From: an uncultured Selenomonadales bacterium
GTDB lineage: Bacteria; Bacillota; Clostridia; Christensenellales; QALW01
DNA length: 31,044 nt
Assembly (NCBI GenBank): GCA_905200615.1
Contig: CAJKLB010000026.1
Span: forward strand, 1-31,044
Direction of reading: 5' to 3'
A program made the position numbers and the translations under genes. Positions 7,317 to 15,444 of this stretch are shown piece after piece (within the stretch, counting starts at the first letter, position 1; each line of letters opens with the position of its first letter). The notes below the pieces were generated by a model. That model was given only the letters and a program-made list of their open reading frames with translations, did not search any database and was not told the origin of the DNA.

Positions 7317-10151
7317 TTATCGAATATGCATGGTAACGGTAAAGTCAATATGCTTTTCGCTTAAAGAGAATTCAGGGGAGATCTTCGGTCCGCAGGAGTT
7401 GGAGCCAAGGCCTGATTGTTTGTAATCGATATGCAAGTAGATGCCGTCGCTTTCTCCGATTTCGTCGGTATGTTTTGCCTGATACAGTTGATGCGCTGAG
7501 TATTGGGAGACGTTGATATCCATTCCCTTTGCACAGGTAAAGGCCATATTGCCGATTTCCAGTAATTTTACACCGGTATGATTCCCATGCTCTTGGGGAC
7601 GCGCGTATTTTACGTACTCCTGTTCTGCGGTACTGGAATAATAGGCAAGCTTTGCGTGATGCATCATATCACAATAACTTTCACCCGGTCCGTACCCGAA
7701 ATAACCAAAGGCATTGTTTTCTTTGGGAAGTTTGAATTCAAAGCCTAGCCGTGGAAGAAACTCCGCGTTTTCGGCCACGTTTCCGTTTATATGATAGGTT
7801 ACCGCTCCGTTTGCAAAAATAGAAACCGACATATCATACTGAAAATACGGCCTACGAGAGACACCGGCGACACCGGCTTTTACTTTGATGATACCGTTTT
7901 TGATCTCGGCATGGTAAGTTTTATTAAATTCACGGTCTAAATTTTCCCCTTGCCAGATGTTGATAAACATCCAAAAAGGAACCATATTTCTGTCATTATC
8001 CGTAGGAGCACGGAAAGCGGTCATTTTTGCGGGAGCCTGAAGCTGCTCTTTCCCGTCAATAATAATACTTTCAAAATGTCCTAGTTGTTTTGAAAACGTA
8101 TATTGAAAGCGTTCGCCCTTAGCATAGATACGGAAATTGTCTTCGGTGAGTGCGCACAGCGAAGAAGTGATTTCTTGTTTGATCATTTTACATTTTATCG
8201 GAGATTCCAGACAAGCGATCTCCTTGCCGTCCTTTAAAAGCGAAACATTTATCGCGGCACCCAGACGGCATTCTTTGGGAAGTGCGCGTTCGGGCGTTAT
8301 GATGGCGGTTTGTCTTGGCTTAGCTTCTATTTTTACGGTTTTGTCTTCTAAAACTGTGCCGTCGCAGGTAATGACGTAACGGACGTCATAAGCGGACATA
8401 TCGTTAAAATCAAACCAATTCTGATAATGAATTTTTCCTCCTTTCAGTTCAAAACGGAAAGGGGCGTAAGCGGCACGCGCCTCATAACTGCCTGCCTTAA
8501 AACTTCTGTCGGCAAAGGTAAGACCGTCGCAGCAGAAATTTCCGTCATGCGTCAGTTCTCCTTCAAAATCGCCACCGTATTTGGCAACGCCGCTCATCAG
8601 CACCGTGTGATCGGTCCACTCCCAGATACAGCCGCCGATCAAGTTCGGGTATTTTAAAAACTTTTCCCAGTATTGCCATACATCCCCCGGACCGTTGCCC
8701 ATAGCATGAGAGTATTCACAAAGCATAATGGGCTGAGAATAGTTTTTGTCCAGTGCGGTTTGCTCCAGTTCAGCCGGGGAAAGATACATTCTTGAATATA
8801 CGTCAGCGTGATCGCTCATTTGAAAACGGCTGGCGTCTTCACAGTGAATCAGACGACCGGTATCATGTGCACGCAGCCACTGGATCATCTTTTCGTGATT
8901 CGGACCGTGTCCGCTTTCATTACCGGTGGACCACATGATGATACAGCTGTGGTTCTTATCCCGATCAAAGGCACGCTCCATACGCTGTACCATTTCTCCG
9001 CGCCATGCCGGATTATGCGACGGCCAATATTCTTGGGGCGTCCATGCGTTACCCCAGTTTTGGATGTTGGGAACACTGCGTATCATACCGTGGGTTTCGA
9101 TATCGGTTTCCAAAATGACGTAAAAACCCAGTTCGTCGCAGTAGTTTAAAAAGACCGGAGAAGGCGGATAATGAGACGTACGCACCGTGTTGATATTGAG
9201 TTCCTTCATCAGAAGCAGATCTTTATACAGTTCTTCCTTTGTCATGCACCAGCCGCTGTGCGGGGTGGAATCGTGGTGATTGACACCGCGGAGTTTTATG
9301 GGAGAGCCGTTGATCAGCAGTTCGGATTTTTCCGATACTGTGATCTCCCGAAACCCAATTTTTTGTATAATTTCCTCGCCCGCGCAGGTGAATAGCAGGG
9401 TATACAGATGAGGCTGTTCGGCATTCCACTTTTTTGGATTTTTTACGGTAAAACTGCCGGTTTTATAAATGGTTTTCTGCTGTAAAAGCGTTTCTCCGTC
9501 GTAGAGAGAAACCATTGCTTTTTTATCGGTTTTTATAAAAATATCATTGCCGCTTACAGAAAGCGCAATATCGGTTAAATGGCCTTTTGGCCGGGAGAGA
9601 AGATAGACATCTCGAAAAATACCGTTAAAGCGGAAAAAGTCTTGATCTTCTAAATAACTTCCGCAGCACCATTTATATACTTTGATTCTCAGCCAATTGT
9701 CCCCCGGATGAACAAAATCGGTGATATCGAATTCCGCCTGAAGATGGGATCCCTGTGTAAAGCCTACAAAATCACCGTTTACATAGATTTCCGCGCAGGA
9801 AGAGACACCTTCCAGAACAAGATATGTTTGTTTTGAGGTGTCGTTTACGGTTATTTTGCGCTGATAGATTCCCGCAGGATTGAGATCCGGTACATAGGGA
9901 GGATCACAAGGATAGGGATAGTTGATATTACTGTAATTGGGGTGTTCGTAGCCGCATAGCTGCCAGCAGGAGGGAACCTTTATGGTATCCCATTTTTCGG
10001 GCTCGTTCGCGGCGTCTCCGTTTTCAAAAAAGGCAAAATCCCACTGCCCGTTAAGCAGCGTGTATTCCGCGTCACCCTGGGGAATATAATAACATCTTTG
10101 TTTCATCCTGTTCAGGCTTGTTTTTTTAGGATCTTCATAATAACGCTTCAT
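7317..10151 (-). CDS. lacZ: Glycoside hydrolase family 2 beta-galactosidase
   Basis: A 944-residue LacZ-type enzyme that hydrolyses terminal beta-galactosides such as lactose; it is cytosolic, with no signal peptide. In order it has a sugar-binding jelly-roll domain (about 30–190, with VPSCWQLCGYEHPNYSNINYPYP), an immunoglobulin-like domain, the TIM-barrel catalytic domain and the C-terminal beta-galactosidase small-chain domain (about 670–940). The acid/base Glu is E412 in NESGHG and the nucleophile is E479 in MLCEYSHAMGNGPG; both are intact. Start ATG 10151 has AGGAGGG six bases upstream. It stands alone behind its own promoter, with no lactose transporter in the window. Length is near the usual ~1000. 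Confidence 0.95.
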   Translation of the reverse strand: MKRYYEDPKKTSLNRMKQRCYYIPQGDAEYTLLNGQWDFAFFENGDAANEPEKWDTIKVPSCWQLCGYEHPNYSNINYPYPCDPPYVPDLNPAGIYQRKITVNDTSKQTYLVLEGVSSCAEIYVNGDFVGFTQGSHLQAEFDITDFVHPGDNWLRIKVYKWCCGSYLEDQDFFRFNGIFRDVYLLSRPKGHLTDIALSVSGNDIFIKTDKKAMVSLYDGETLLQQKTIYKTGSFTVKNPKKWNAEQPHLYTLLFTCAGEEIIQKIGFREITVSEKSELLINGSPIKLRGVNHHDSTPHSGWCMTKEELYKDLLLMKELNINTVRTSHYPPSPVFLNYCDELGFYVILETDIETHGMIRSVPNIQNWGNAWTPQEYWPSHNPAWRGEMVQRMERAFDRDKNHSCIIMWSTGNESGHGPNHEKMIQWLRAHDTGRLIHCEDASRFQMSDHADVYSRMYLSPAELEQTALDKNYSQPIMLCEYSHAMGNGPGDVWQYWEKFLKYPNLIGGCIWEWTDHTVLMSGVAKYGGDFEGELTHDGNFCCDGLTFADRSFKAGSYEARAAYAPFRFELKGGKIHYQNWFDFNDMSAYDVRYVITCDGTVLEDKTVKIEAKPRQTAIITPERALPKECRLGAAINVSLLKDGKEIACLESPIKCKMIKQEITSSLCALTEDNFRIYAKGERFQYTFSKQLGHFESIIIDGKEQLQAPAKMTAFRAPTDNDRNMVPFWMFINIWQGENLDREFNKTYHAEIKNGIIKVKAGVAGVSRRPYFQYDMSVSIFANGAVTYHINGNVAENAEFLPRLGFEFKLPKENNAFGYFGYGPGESYCDMMHHAKLAYYSSTAEQEYVKYARPQEHGNHTGVKLLEIGNMAFTCAKGMDINVSQYSAHQLYQAKHTDEIGESDGIYLHIDYKQSGLGSNSCGPKISPEFSLSEKHIDFTVTMHIR

Positions 10152-10225
10152 CGTACCCTCCTGAATATAATAAAATTGAACGGTTCTACAAATAAAATAG
10201 ATAATGAAATTCTGTGTTTACCTTA

Positions 10226-10272
10226 TCAATAGAATTATAACAATGATAAAAGGTCAGGTCAATAGAATTATA
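10226..10272 (-). promoter_or_regulatory. lacZ promoter with a direct-repeat operator candidate
   Basis: On the minus strand, TTGACC (10257–10262), a 17-bp spacer and TATAAT (10234–10239) form a strong promoter. The 14-mer TATAATTCTATTGA occurs twice, at 10259–10272 and 10226–10239, 33 bp apart. One copy overlaps the -35 and the other the -10. The spacing of about three helical turns suggests a regulator site, though AT-rich chance repetition is possible. Confidence 0.6.
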
Positions 10273-10289
10273 TTGCACTTATGCACTAA

Positions 10290-10370
10290 ATTGCGCTGTT
10301 AAAAGACGGGGCGTTTTTCAATACGCTGATTTCTCAAGCCGAATACAGCAACGCGGTTGAAAAAGCCTAA
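10290..10370 (+). pseudogene. Possible C-terminal remnant of an ABC-transporter-like gene
   Basis: After an in-frame TAA, 26 codons read IALLKDGAFFNTLISQAEYS and end ...VEKA-stop. The pattern resembles the tail of ABC exporter ATPases (LLxxGxFxxL). There is no start codon and no upstream frame, so at best it is debris. Confidence 0.2.
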
Positions 10371-10419
10371 AGATTCAGAAGAACAGAGATTTCAATGGAT
10401 GAAAAAACAAAAGAAAAGA

Positions 10420-10441
10420 GCCGCGCATAAAAATGAGCGGC
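10420..10441 (-). terminator. Intrinsic terminator after the SCIFF maturase gene
   Basis: GCCGC/GCGGC stem with a 12-nt loop, followed on the minus strand by TCTTTTCTTTTG, about 30 bp past the maturase stop codon. Confidence 0.6.
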
Positions 10442-10470
10442 GTAAAATCATGGTAGTAACGCAAAACATT

Positions 10471-11838
10471 TTATTGATTTTCGGCTTGTGCGGCCTGCAT
10501 CATGATAGCGCATTCCATTCGTTTTTTAAACAGTTTGCAGCCGTACTCATAGATGCCTTGAATGCTTCCTTGGGCATGATAGGCATTGGCCGCGCATCCT
10601 CCGGAGCAGTAAAGCTTAGCCCAGCAGTCTTTGCAGGCGGGGCGGGCATAGGCGTTGCAAAGTTTAAATTCATCTTGAAGCGATGGATTAGTAACACCGT
10701 CCCACACATTTCCCATGCTGTATTTGGGATCCCCTACAAATTGATGGCACGGGAAAAGCTCACCCCAAGGGGTAACGGCCAGATATTCCGTTCCTGAGCC
10801 GCAACCGGATATACGTTTATAGATACACGGACCATGAGAAAGATCAATCATATAATGGTAAAAAGTAAAACCGTTTCCGTTCTTACGGCGTTTGAGCATC
10901 TCTTTTGCCAGTATTTCATATTGTTCAAATAAAACAGGCAGATCTTCTTCTCTAAGCGCATAGGGATCGTTCGGCGCGCATACCACCGGTTCCATGGAAA
11001 GCTCAGTGAAGCCTAAATCGGCCATATGAAAAATATCTTTTGTAAAATCAAGATTGTTTCGTGTAAACGTACCGCGTACATAATAATTTTTATTGCCCCG
11101 CGCCGCCACAAATTTTTTGAATTTGGGCACAATAATATCATAGCTTCCACCGCCGTTTATGGTTTTGCGCAGTTTGTCATGGATCTCCCTTCGCCCGTCA
11201 AGACTTAATACCACATTATGCATTTCTCTGTTGGCAAAATCGATTACATCGTCATCAATCAGAACACCGTTTGTTGTCAACGTGAATCTAAAGTTTTTGC
11301 CGTGTTCTTTTTCAATGCTTCTGGCGTATGCGACAAGCTTTTTCACAACATCCCAGTTCATCAGAGGCTCGCCGCCGAAAAAATCCACTTCCAGATTTGT
11401 TCTTTTGCCGGAGGAAGCAATCAAAAAATCGAGAGCCTGCTTACCGACTTCAAAGCTCATAAGAGCCCGGTCACCATGATATTTTCCTTGGCTGGCAAAG
11501 CAATATTCGCAGTTTAAATTGCAGGTGTGCGCTACATGCAGACACAGCGCCTTGACCTCGGTATGCCGCTTTTTCAGATCAAACGCTTTATCCGCGTACA
11601 CATCGGGGGTGAAGAGCTTTTTATCCGCTATCAGTGCCCGGATATCTTCAAGACATTCAAGAACATCCGATTCGGTGATTTCGGGATAACGGCGGGTTAT
11701 TACTTGGATGATATCGTCTGTTGAACAGCTTTCAAAAAGAGCGATAATATCGTAGGCTACTTCATCTACTACATGAACAGCGCCGCTGAAAACGTCCAGA
11801 ACGATATTGTATCCGTTTAATTTATATTGATGTATCAT
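10471..11838 (-). CDS. scfB: SCIFF peptide maturase, radical SAM/SPASM thioether-forming enzyme
   Basis: A 455-residue cytosolic radical-SAM enzyme. The N-terminal ~90 residues form a peptide-recognition-type segment. The CX3CX2C cluster motif is C106–C110–C113 (HTCNLNCEYCF). The C-terminal SPASM/twitch region has many cysteines (GCGSGTEYLAVTPWGELFPC, then ACKDCWAKLYCSGGCAANAY) for two auxiliary iron–sulfur clusters. Known homologues form Cys-to-Thr thioether bridges in SCIFF, which is encoded 68 bp upstream here. The frame is open from 11889, but ATG 11838, preceded by TTTGGAG, matches the family start. No dedicated exporter or protease gene is adjacent. Confidence 0.93.
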   Translation of the reverse strand: MIHQYKLNGYNIVLDVFSGAVHVVDEVAYDIIALFESCSTDDIIQVITRRYPEITESDVLECLEDIRALIADKKLFTPDVYADKAFDLKKRHTEVKALCLHVAHTCNLNCEYCFASQGKYHGDRALMSFEVGKQALDFLIASSGKRTNLEVDFFGGEPLMNWDVVKKLVAYARSIEKEHGKNFRFTLTTNGVLIDDDVIDFANREMHNVVLSLDGRREIHDKLRKTINGGGSYDIIVPKFKKFVAARGNKNYYVRGTFTRNNLDFTKDIFHMADLGFTELSMEPVVCAPNDPYALREEDLPVLFEQYEILAKEMLKRRKNGNGFTFYHYMIDLSHGPCIYKRISGCGSGTEYLAVTPWGELFPCHQFVGDPKYSMGNVWDGVTNPSLQDEFKLCNAYARPACKDCWAKLYCSGGCAANAYHAQGSIQGIYEYGCKLFKKRMECAIMMQAAQAENQ

Positions 11839-11860
11839 AAAAATCTCCAAACAAACATAA

Positions 11861-11888
11861 TGCCGCCTGCTCAAAAGAGTAAGCGGCA
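11861..11888 (-). other. Hairpin between SCIFF and its maturase
   Basis: On the minus strand TGCCGC pairs with GCGGCA, with an inner CTC/GAG helix and no strong U-tract after it. Placed between the peptide gene and the enzyme gene, it probably protects or partly terminates the transcript so that peptide exceeds enzyme; that role is inferred. Confidence 0.5.
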
Positions 11889-11906
11889 CAGCTTTACAAG
11901 AGCTGA

Positions 11907-12056
11907 TTAATTACTTTTCTTGTTCTCGCAAGGCTGATTGGCAACACCGCACGAAGTCTTGCAGGCTGATTGGCACGAAGTCTGGCATTCACCGCAGCCG
12001 CCTTCTACAACACTTTTTGCAAGGTCACGGGTATTAAGCGTTTGTATTCTTTTCAT
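11907..12056 (-). CDS. scfA: SCIFF ribosomal peptide precursor (six cysteines in forty-five residues)
   Basis: A 49-residue precursor. It opens MKRIQTLNTRDLAKSVVEGG, the conserved leader, and continues with the core whose six cysteines are C21, C24, C28, C32, C36 and C43, with Thr26 and Thr34 as possible thioether partners. Start ATG 12056 has AAAGGGGG upstream; the longer frame to 12098 lacks a suitable site. It has its own strong promoter and is followed by the maturase. SCIFF is almost universal in Clostridia and its cellular role is not firmly established. Its presence is a strong taxonomic pointer. Confidence 0.95.
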   Translation of the reverse strand: MKRIQTLNTRDLAKSVVEGGCGECQTSCQSACKTSCGVANQPCENKKSN

Positions 12057-12088
12057 AAAAAATCCCCCTTTGTTGATTTTATAAAAAA

Positions 12089-12117
12089 ATTTTACCATGA
12101 AATATGGGTTTTGTCAA
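12089..12117 (-). promoter_or_regulatory. SCIFF promoter
   Basis: On the minus strand, TTGACA (12112–12117), a 17-bp spacer and TAAAAT (12089–12094), about 30 bp upstream of the start codon. It sits just past the stop of the preceding PLP-enzyme gene, so the peptide operon has independent expression. Confidence 0.8.
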
Positions 12118-12142
12118 TCAGTATCGCATATTTTGAAGCTTG

Positions 12143-13489
12143 TTACACTTTCATGAGCCGCATCGTTCCCCTGAAGAGACCGTCCGAACAGTAGAGCGGT
12201 ATTTCATATTGCTGATAAAATTTTATTAACTCCAGTACGTCTTTGGAAAGGACCTGCCCCGGAAGCAGCAGGGGAATGCCCGGCGGATATGCCCAAAGAT
12301 AATCCGCGCTGATTTGTCCGACAGAAGGAATTCCCTGTATCGGAGGAAGGAACGTGTTTTGAAAGATCTCCCGAGGCCAGGGGGGGACAGCAAAGCGGCA
12401 CGGAGAACAGGCGGCATCGATTTCCTCAAGAGCCGCTTTCAAAGCCAGTAAATATTCTCGTTTTTCACCCAAGCCGGAAAGTGCCGTCACATAACCGGGC
12501 GCGGCCATCTCCGGTTCAATGTGATATTTTTGGCGTAAAAGTGAGGCGCATTGCATCCCGCTGAGACCGGCTTGGCCGCATAAAATAATGATTTTACTCG
12601 GGTCACGGTTAGGTGCTGTGTAAAGTTTCAAGTTCTTTAACGCTATGGTACCGTAAAATTCTTCTAATATTTTTTTCCAACGGGTAAAGAGCGTTGATCC
12701 CTGGTCTTCTATTAAACGAATACAAGAATCAATAGAAGCCATCAGCACATAGGAGGGACTGCTGGTTTGAAAAATTTCCAGTGAGCGAAGCACGGCCTTT
12801 TCATCGATACGTGACCCATTGATATGAAGCAGGGCTGTTTGCGTTAGACTGGGCATTGTTTTATGCAAGCTTTCTACCGCGATATCCGCACCCATTGTGA
12901 TAGGGTTTTTAGGAAAGTATGGATCAAAGCCTAAATGCGCGCCGTGTGCAGCATCAATCATTACAGGAATATTGTAAAAATGAGCAATTTTGCATATTTG
13001 CTCAATATCACTGCAAACGCCTTCGTAAGTAGGCGAGGTAAGCACAAGAAGCGCCGCGTCGGGATGTTCCTGTACCGCCTTTTTTATTTGCGCGGGCAAA
13101 ACAGAAGAAAAAATACCGTTTTCATCCGTTTTAGGATATATATATATCGAATTCAGATCTAAAAGCTCGGCTGCGTGATAAATACTTTTATGACAATTAC
13201 GCGCCATGATAAGCTTACTGCTTTTGCCGCATACCGCATGTATAGCCGCTAAAATACCGCAGGAGCTTCCGTTTACCAAATAAAAACTGCGCCTGCATTG
13301 ATACAGTTGAGCTGTATGCAGCATGGATTCCATTAAAATCCCCGTAGGATGGTAGAGATCATCACAGCCGCTGATTTCGGTTATATCAATATCATATCCG
13401 TCCAGCATCGAGAATCGTTCATTGCGTTTATGACCGGGCATATGCATGGGAATAAGAGTTTGTTCTTTTAAATACTGCTTTAAATCCAT
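12143..13489 (-). CDS. Orn/Lys/Arg decarboxylase family PLP enzyme
   Basis: A 448-residue fold-type I PLP enzyme of the short YaaO-like branch, which lacks the N-terminal receiver-like wing domain of the long inducible decarboxylases. Visible marks are MPGHK at 17–21, the Asp–Ala–Ala–His segment at 179–182 (IDAAHGAHLGF) that contacts the cofactor, and the Schiff-base lysine K210 in ESLHKTMPSLTQ. A C-terminal decarboxylase domain follows (PPGIPLLLPGQVL). It would decarboxylate arginine, lysine or ornithine to a polyamine precursor; which one cannot be told. Start ATG 13489 follows AAAGGA; the longer frame to 13585 adds a non-conserved tail. A TATAAT near 13524–13529 may be its -10, with a weak -35. 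Confidence 0.88.
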   Translation of the reverse strand: MDLKQYLKEQTLIPMHMPGHKRNERFSMLDGYDIDITEISGCDDLYHPTGILMESMLHTAQLYQCRRSFYLVNGSSCGILAAIHAVCGKSSKLIMARNCHKSIYHAAELLDLNSIYIYPKTDENGIFSSVLPAQIKKAVQEHPDAALLVLTSPTYEGVCSDIEQICKIAHFYNIPVMIDAAHGAHLGFDPYFPKNPITMGADIAVESLHKTMPSLTQTALLHINGSRIDEKAVLRSLEIFQTSSPSYVLMASIDSCIRLIEDQGSTLFTRWKKILEEFYGTIALKNLKLYTAPNRDPSKIIILCGQAGLSGMQCASLLRQKYHIEPEMAAPGYVTALSGLGEKREYLLALKAALEEIDAACSPCRFAVPPWPREIFQNTFLPPIQGIPSVGQISADYLWAYPPGIPLLLPGQVLSKDVLELIKFYQQYEIPLYCSDGLFRGTMRLMKV

Positions 13490-13789
13490 GGAGGTATCCT
13501 TTCGGCATTTTTTATTATTATAACATATTTGCCTCAAAAAAAGAACGGATTTTCTATGAGGGGTGTTTGGATAAAATAAATTCAATGTTACAAAGAAGGG
13601 ATATTCATCAGGGAGCTTGATATTTTAAGCCTTTTTTGAAAATGGATAAGCTTATTTTTATATTCATATAATGCGCTGACAGAAAATTTTAGGAAGCTCA
13701 AAAACAGACAAAAAATAACAAAGAATTACAACATACAAAAAATAAATTCAACAATTTTGTGTTTTTTACACTTTTTTGCTAATTTTTTC

Positions 13790-13818
13790 TTGAAAACTAA
13801 AAAATTGTATGATATAAT
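13790..13818 (+). promoter_or_regulatory. Promoter of the AbrB-like gene
   Basis: TTGAAA (13790–13795), a 17-bp spacer and TATAAT (13813–13818). The 100 bp upstream are AT-rich with runs almost free of G, the kind of DNA AbrB proteins favour, so autoregulation is plausible. The rest of 13500–13789 holds no recognisable gene. Confidence 0.75.
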
Positions 13819-13873
13819 GTCTACAGACAGCAGAAATCCTGTCGTTAATTTATAAAAAATGGAGGAAAAGTAA

Positions 13874-14107
13874 ATGAAAAAGTATAGCAGACAAATAGAT
13901 TCTTTAGGAAGAGTGGTTCTCCCGGCTGAGTTGCTTAGGGAAATCGGTGTTGAAAAAGGAGGAAACGTTTGCATTATTGAAGAGGGAAACCGAATGATAA
14001 TAGAAGCTGAAAAACCTGTATGTAAGCTTTGCGGCTCGTCAGAGGGCTTGAATCAGAACCTGCAGATATGCTCGGCATGTATTCGAAAGGTGAAGGAGTT
14101 AGAATAA
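13874..14107 (+). CDS. AbrB/SpoVT-type transition-state regulator
   Basis: A 77-residue DNA-binding protein. Residues 1–45 are a SpoVT/AbrB swapped-hairpin domain (SRQIDSLGRVVLPAELLREI, then NRMIIE). The tail has two CXXC pairs (CKLCGSSEG and CSACIRKV) that should bind one zinc, as in many clostridial AbrB proteins. GGAGG lies nine bases before ATG 13874. It has its own promoter and a terminator, so it is monocistronic. Such proteins repress stationary-phase or sporulation genes; targets here are unknown. Confidence 0.92.
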   Translation: MKKYSRQIDSLGRVVLPAELLREIGVEKGGNVCIIEEGNRMIIEAEKPVCKLCGSSEGLNQNLQICSACIRKVKELE

Positions 14108-14194
14108 AATTTCCGAACATACGGTTTTTGTTCTGGACGGAAAAGTGAAAGCTAAAAACAATGAATTTATACAGCGAAAATTTTAATTTTTTTG

Positions 14195-14236
14195 CAGCAA
14201 TGTAACAGCCGATCAGGTTGTTGCATTGCTGTTTTT
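14195..14236 (+). terminator. Intrinsic terminator downstream of the AbrB-like gene
   Basis: CAGCAATG pairs with CATTGCTG (14224–14231), with an inner ACA/TGT pairing, followed by TTTTT. It lies about 90 bp after the stop codon. Confidence 0.75.
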
Positions 14237-14700
14237 ATATGGAGAAAACAGTGCGGATACCGCCTTTTTTTTTATACGGTTACGCCTGTGGCTGAAAGGT
14301 AAGGAATTCAGTCATTTGATCATGATTGCTGATATTTTGCGTGGGTAGACATTGCATGGAAATATATTCAGGATGAGGCTGAGCGACATTTGGCTACGGG
14401 AAAGCCTCTAATATCTTTTGCTGTATGGATTAAGGAAAATACTGAGCAATCTCTGCGTATTGCACGCAAACCATACAGAAAGTATTGATATAGTATTGTC
14501 ATTTGATAAAGATTAAAGAGGATTGACCATTGCTTTTGCAGAAAGGTGGATTATCGGGGATTAAAAACATGAACCCTATATTTCGGCTTTCAGCCTGTAG
14601 GCGGTATATTAGAAAGATATAAAGAATTTGGTCTTGTGTACGCGAAGATACAGAAAAGATTTTATCTACAATAGAAAGATTCCGCTTTTGTGATAAATAA
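14237..14700 (+). pseudogene. Decayed coding remnants, family unknown
   Basis: This gene-free stretch contains protein-like segments in shifting plus-strand frames. The clearest is a 51-codon run at 14333–14488 without a start codon (DIAWKYIQDEAERHLATGKP, then SFAVWIKENTEQSLRIARKP). In another frame just before it is EFSHLIMIADILRG. Near 14605–14660 is GGILERYKEFGLVYAKIQKR. Codon-like patterns broken by stops suggest one or two dead genes, possibly from an integrated element. No family is recognised. Confidence 0.4.
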
Positions 14701-14733
14701 ATTTGCTGTTTTTTATTTATAAAAAAAGCAAAT
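14701..14733 (-). terminator. Terminator-like hairpin after the XRE gene
   Basis: ATTTGCT/AGCAAAT arms extended by T6/A6 form a long AT-rich hairpin. On the minus strand it is followed by TTTATTTAT, about 35 bp past the XRE stop codon. Confidence 0.5.
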
Positions 14734-14768
14734 AGATCTTCAACACCAGGGGTAAAAGATAAAGTTTT

Positions 14769-15032
14769 TTAAAAAAACTCCTGCTCTTGGGAGCCTTCAA
14801 ACAGAGAATCAATAGAAACACCTAAAATTTTTGCGATTACATATAGCTCTTTATCGGAAGCAAGGCGTATCTGTCCTTCCAGTTTGGAATAGCTGGTTGG
14901 GTTGATATCAAGACCCATCGCCTGCATACGGCAAATTAGATCTTTTTGTTTTATGCCCCTGCTTTTTCGCAGAGCTTCAATGTTTTTGCCTACAATATTA
15001 CAGTTGCCGTAGCTCTTTTTGCGTAGTTTCAT
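14769..15032 (-). CDS. XRE-family transcriptional regulator
   Basis: An 87-residue protein with one Cro/C1-type helix-turn-helix covering about residues 12–78 (IVGKNIEALRKSRGIKQKDL, then NPTSYSKLEGQIR and LYVIAKILGVSIDSLF). GTGGAG precedes ATG 15032 at a good distance. It is divergent from a small membrane-peptide gene; the shared 168-bp gap contains several palindromes, one of them exactly between the -35 and -10 of the divergent promoter. That layout is characteristic of a repressor controlling itself and its neighbour. Confidence 0.85.
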   Translation of the reverse strand: MKLRKKSYGNCNIVGKNIEALRKSRGIKQKDLICRMQAMGLDINPTSYSKLEGQIRLASDKELYVIAKILGVSIDSLFEGSQEQEFF

Positions 15033-15052
15033 AGGAAAACTCCACTTTCATT

Positions 15053-15069
15053 TTATAATTGAATTATAA
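15053..15069. promoter_or_regulatory. Palindrome near the XRE gene start
   Basis: TTATAATTGAATTATAA has perfect 8-bp arms around one base. It lies 20–37 bp upstream of the XRE start codon, over its probable -10 region (TATAAT on the minus strand). It shares the AATT core with the other palindromes in this gap. Confidence 0.5.
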
Positions 15070-15081
15070 TGTATAAGTACC

Positions 15082-15110
15082 TTGACAAAATTCCGTATCG
15101 GAATTATCAT
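15082..15110 (+). promoter_or_regulatory. Promoter with embedded operator for the membrane peptide
   Basis: TTGACA (15082–15087), a 17-bp spacer and TATCAT (15105–15110). The spacer is almost filled by AATTCCGTATCGGAATT (15089–15105), a perfect 7-3-7 palindrome, as in repressor-controlled promoters. Confidence 0.75.
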
Positions 15111-15122
15111 TAAAAATAATTC

Positions 15123-15177
15123 TAATTCGGAATTATTCTTGCGCTGCTTATTCTGCGCTGGAATTTTGATAAAATTC
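15123..15177. promoter_or_regulatory. Two further palindromes in the leader
   Basis: TAATTCGGAATTA (15123–15135) and GAATTTTGATAAAATTC (15161–15177) repeat the GGAATT half-site seen in the promoter palindrome. They lie between the predicted transcription start and the ribosome binding site, so they may be extra operators or, for the second, an RNA hairpin. Confidence 0.5.
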
Positions 15178-15200
15178 TGCAAAATTTAAGGAGGCTGAAA

Positions 15201-15341
15201 ATGCGGAATAAAAAACATAGATATGATAAAAATACGGCATCTCATTTTTATTTGGGTTTGGTCCTCGTTCTTGTTATTACATTATTGATTCTCAGTATTA
15301 CGGCTGCTATTGTTTTTTGGGGCAAAAGGAAATTTTCTTAG
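15201..15341 (+). CDS. 46-residue single-pass membrane peptide
   Basis: Start ATG 15201 is preceded by AAGGAGG at a good spacing. The product has a basic N-terminus (MRNKKHRYDKNTASHF), one long hydrophobic helix (LGLVLVLVITLLILSITAAI, then VFW) and a short basic tail GKRKFS. It is therefore an integral membrane micropeptide, probably with the N-terminus inside or both ends basic. It has a strong regulated promoter divergent from the XRE gene and is followed at once by a weak hairpin with Ts. The family is not recognised. A toxin, a phage-like small protein or a membrane regulator are all possible. Confidence 0.65.
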   Translation: MRNKKHRYDKNTASHFYLGLVLVLVITLLILSITAAIVFWGKRKFS

Positions 15342-15358
15342 ATTTTAAGAATCTTTTT
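15340..15358 (+). terminator. Weak hairpin after the membrane peptide
   Basis: AGATT/AATCT with a 5-nt loop followed by TTTT, overlapping the stop codon. The stem is short and AT-rich. Confidence 0.35.
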
Positions 15359-15444
15359 CCGCATATTTTTCAGGTAGAAGCAGGACAATAGCCAATGATC
15401 CCTCGGTAAGTTTTTAGGATATATTGGAAAGCGTGGAGATTTGC

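Noticed and set aside
10357..10797. 146-codon plus-strand frame opposite the 3' end of the SCIFF maturase
   Set aside because: It lies antisense to a clearly conserved radical-SAM gene, has no family features and no convincing ribosome binding site.
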